Shown: positions 5,080-5,389 of the stretch, piece by piece
Layout: each line of letters starts with the position of its first letter
Position numbering within the stretch: the first letter of the stretch is position 1
Notes under the pieces: model-generated
What the model saw: the letters and a program-made list of their open reading frames with translations, nothing else
What the model was told of the DNA's origin: nothing
Database searches by the model: none
Source: Smithellaceae bacterium
Lineage (GTDB): Bacteria; Desulfobacterota; Syntrophia; Syntrophales; Smithellaceae
Assembly: GCA_028704195.1 (NCBI GenBank)
Contig: JAQVLL010000159.1
Span: forward strand, 1-5,389
DNA length: 5,389 nt
Direction: 5' to 3'
Position numbers and translations under genes: made by a program

Positions 5080-5389
5080 TTACCCATGATATTTCATCAT
5101 GTCATCCATGATATTTTTGAGTTTTGAGGCTGCTGCTGCGGGATCATCGGCTGAACAGATTGCCGAAACAACCGCCAGACAGTCGGCGCCCGCTTCTGCA
5201 ACGGCCTGCGCATTGGATGCATTGATCCCACCAATGGCCACCAGGGGATGCCGACTGAACGTCTTGATTTTGTTCAATCCCGCAAGTCCCCAGGGTTCTT
5301 TCGTATCTGTCTTGGTCGGTGTGACAAAGACGGGACTCACCCCAATGTAGTTAACATCAAGTTTTTCGGCAGCTTGGACATCCTCCCAG
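5080..5389 (-). CDS. thiE: Thiamine-phosphate synthase, C-terminal half; N-terminus beyond the right window edge
   Basis: Couples hydroxymethylpyrimidine diphosphate with thiazole phosphate to give thiamine phosphate in the cytoplasm. The frame is open from the right edge to TAA at 5080-5082, giving 102 residues of a protein usually around 210. ThiE features in order: EDVQAAEKLDVNYIGVSPVFVT (begins at the edge), the phosphate-binding TPTK, then GLAGLNKIK, PLVAIGGINASN (the phosphate-gripping IGGI loop) and GADCLAVVSAICSADDPAAAASKL near the C-terminus. A GTG at 5340 is internal and not the start, because the similarity continues upstream to the edge. The gene converges on the HEAT-repeat gene with 34 bases between the stop codons; no clear terminator hairpin is visible there. 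Whether other thi genes lie to the right cannot be seen. TenI, a ThiE paralogue, is less likely given the retained TPTK and AVVSAI motifs. Confidence 0.9.
   Translation of the reverse strand, partial: WEDVQAAEKLDVNYIGVSPVFVTPTKTDTKEPWGLAGLNKIKTFSRHPLVAIGGINASNAQAVAEAGADCLAVVSAICSADDPAAAASKLKNIMDDMMKYHG

Noticed and set aside
5099..5350. Plus-strand 83-codon frame opposite thiE
   Set aside because: The minus strand carries the IGGI and AVVSAI motifs of ThiE; the plus frame is Ala/Ser-rich antisense sequence.
5080..5389. SPVFVTPTK in ThiE in place of the more usual GP-F-PT-TK pattern
   Set aside because: The phosphate-contacting Thr and Lys residues are kept and variation at the other positions is ordinary in the family, so it is not evidence of altered function.

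Overview
The window looks like an ordinary chromosomal segment of a Gram-negative bacterium, most likely a member of the Desulfobacterota (former Deltaproteobacteria). That placement is inferred from moderate GC content, a Thermotoga-type (type I beta) DAHP synthase, the style of the two-component and HEAT-repeat proteins, and an aromatic leader-peptide attenuator. No 16S rRNA or other marker is present to prove it. No mobile element, CRISPR array, tRNA or rRNA gene was seen.

Layout. Positions 1-2172, all on the minus strand, hold the start of a shikimate-pathway operon: a sigma70-type promoter (2144-2172), a 31-codon leader peptide (2017-2112) with the run FGFWFYYYY, an antiterminator/terminator switch (1983-2047 and 1957-1997), a second terminator hairpin (1918-1950), then aroF (891-1901) and aroB (876 to beyond the left edge). 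Positions 2182-2682, also minus, encode a stand-alone receiver-domain response regulator that ends in a single predicted membrane helix. A divergent intergenic region (about 2683-2891) separates it from a plus-strand gene (2892-5045) for a 717-residue soluble HEAT-repeat protein of unknown function. Convergent to that gene, on the minus strand, is the C-terminal half of thiE (5080-5389, cut by the right edge).

How the parts work together. aroF makes DAHP, the first intermediate of aromatic amino acid synthesis, and aroB converts DAHP to 3-dehydroquinate, so the two genes encode consecutive steps. The leader upstream appears to measure charged Phe, Trp and Tyr tRNAs through ribosome stalling and to adjust transcription into aroF-aroB. 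AroF also carries the N-terminal ferredoxin-like domain that confers allosteric Phe/Tyr inhibition in the Thermotoga homologue, so the entry to the pathway is probably controlled at both RNA and enzyme level. The leader is the most notable element of the window: codons, antiterminator (15 of 16 positions paired) and terminator can all be read directly from the sequence. The membrane-tailed response regulator and the HEAT protein share a divergent promoter region and may be functionally linked, but nothing in the sequence proves this.
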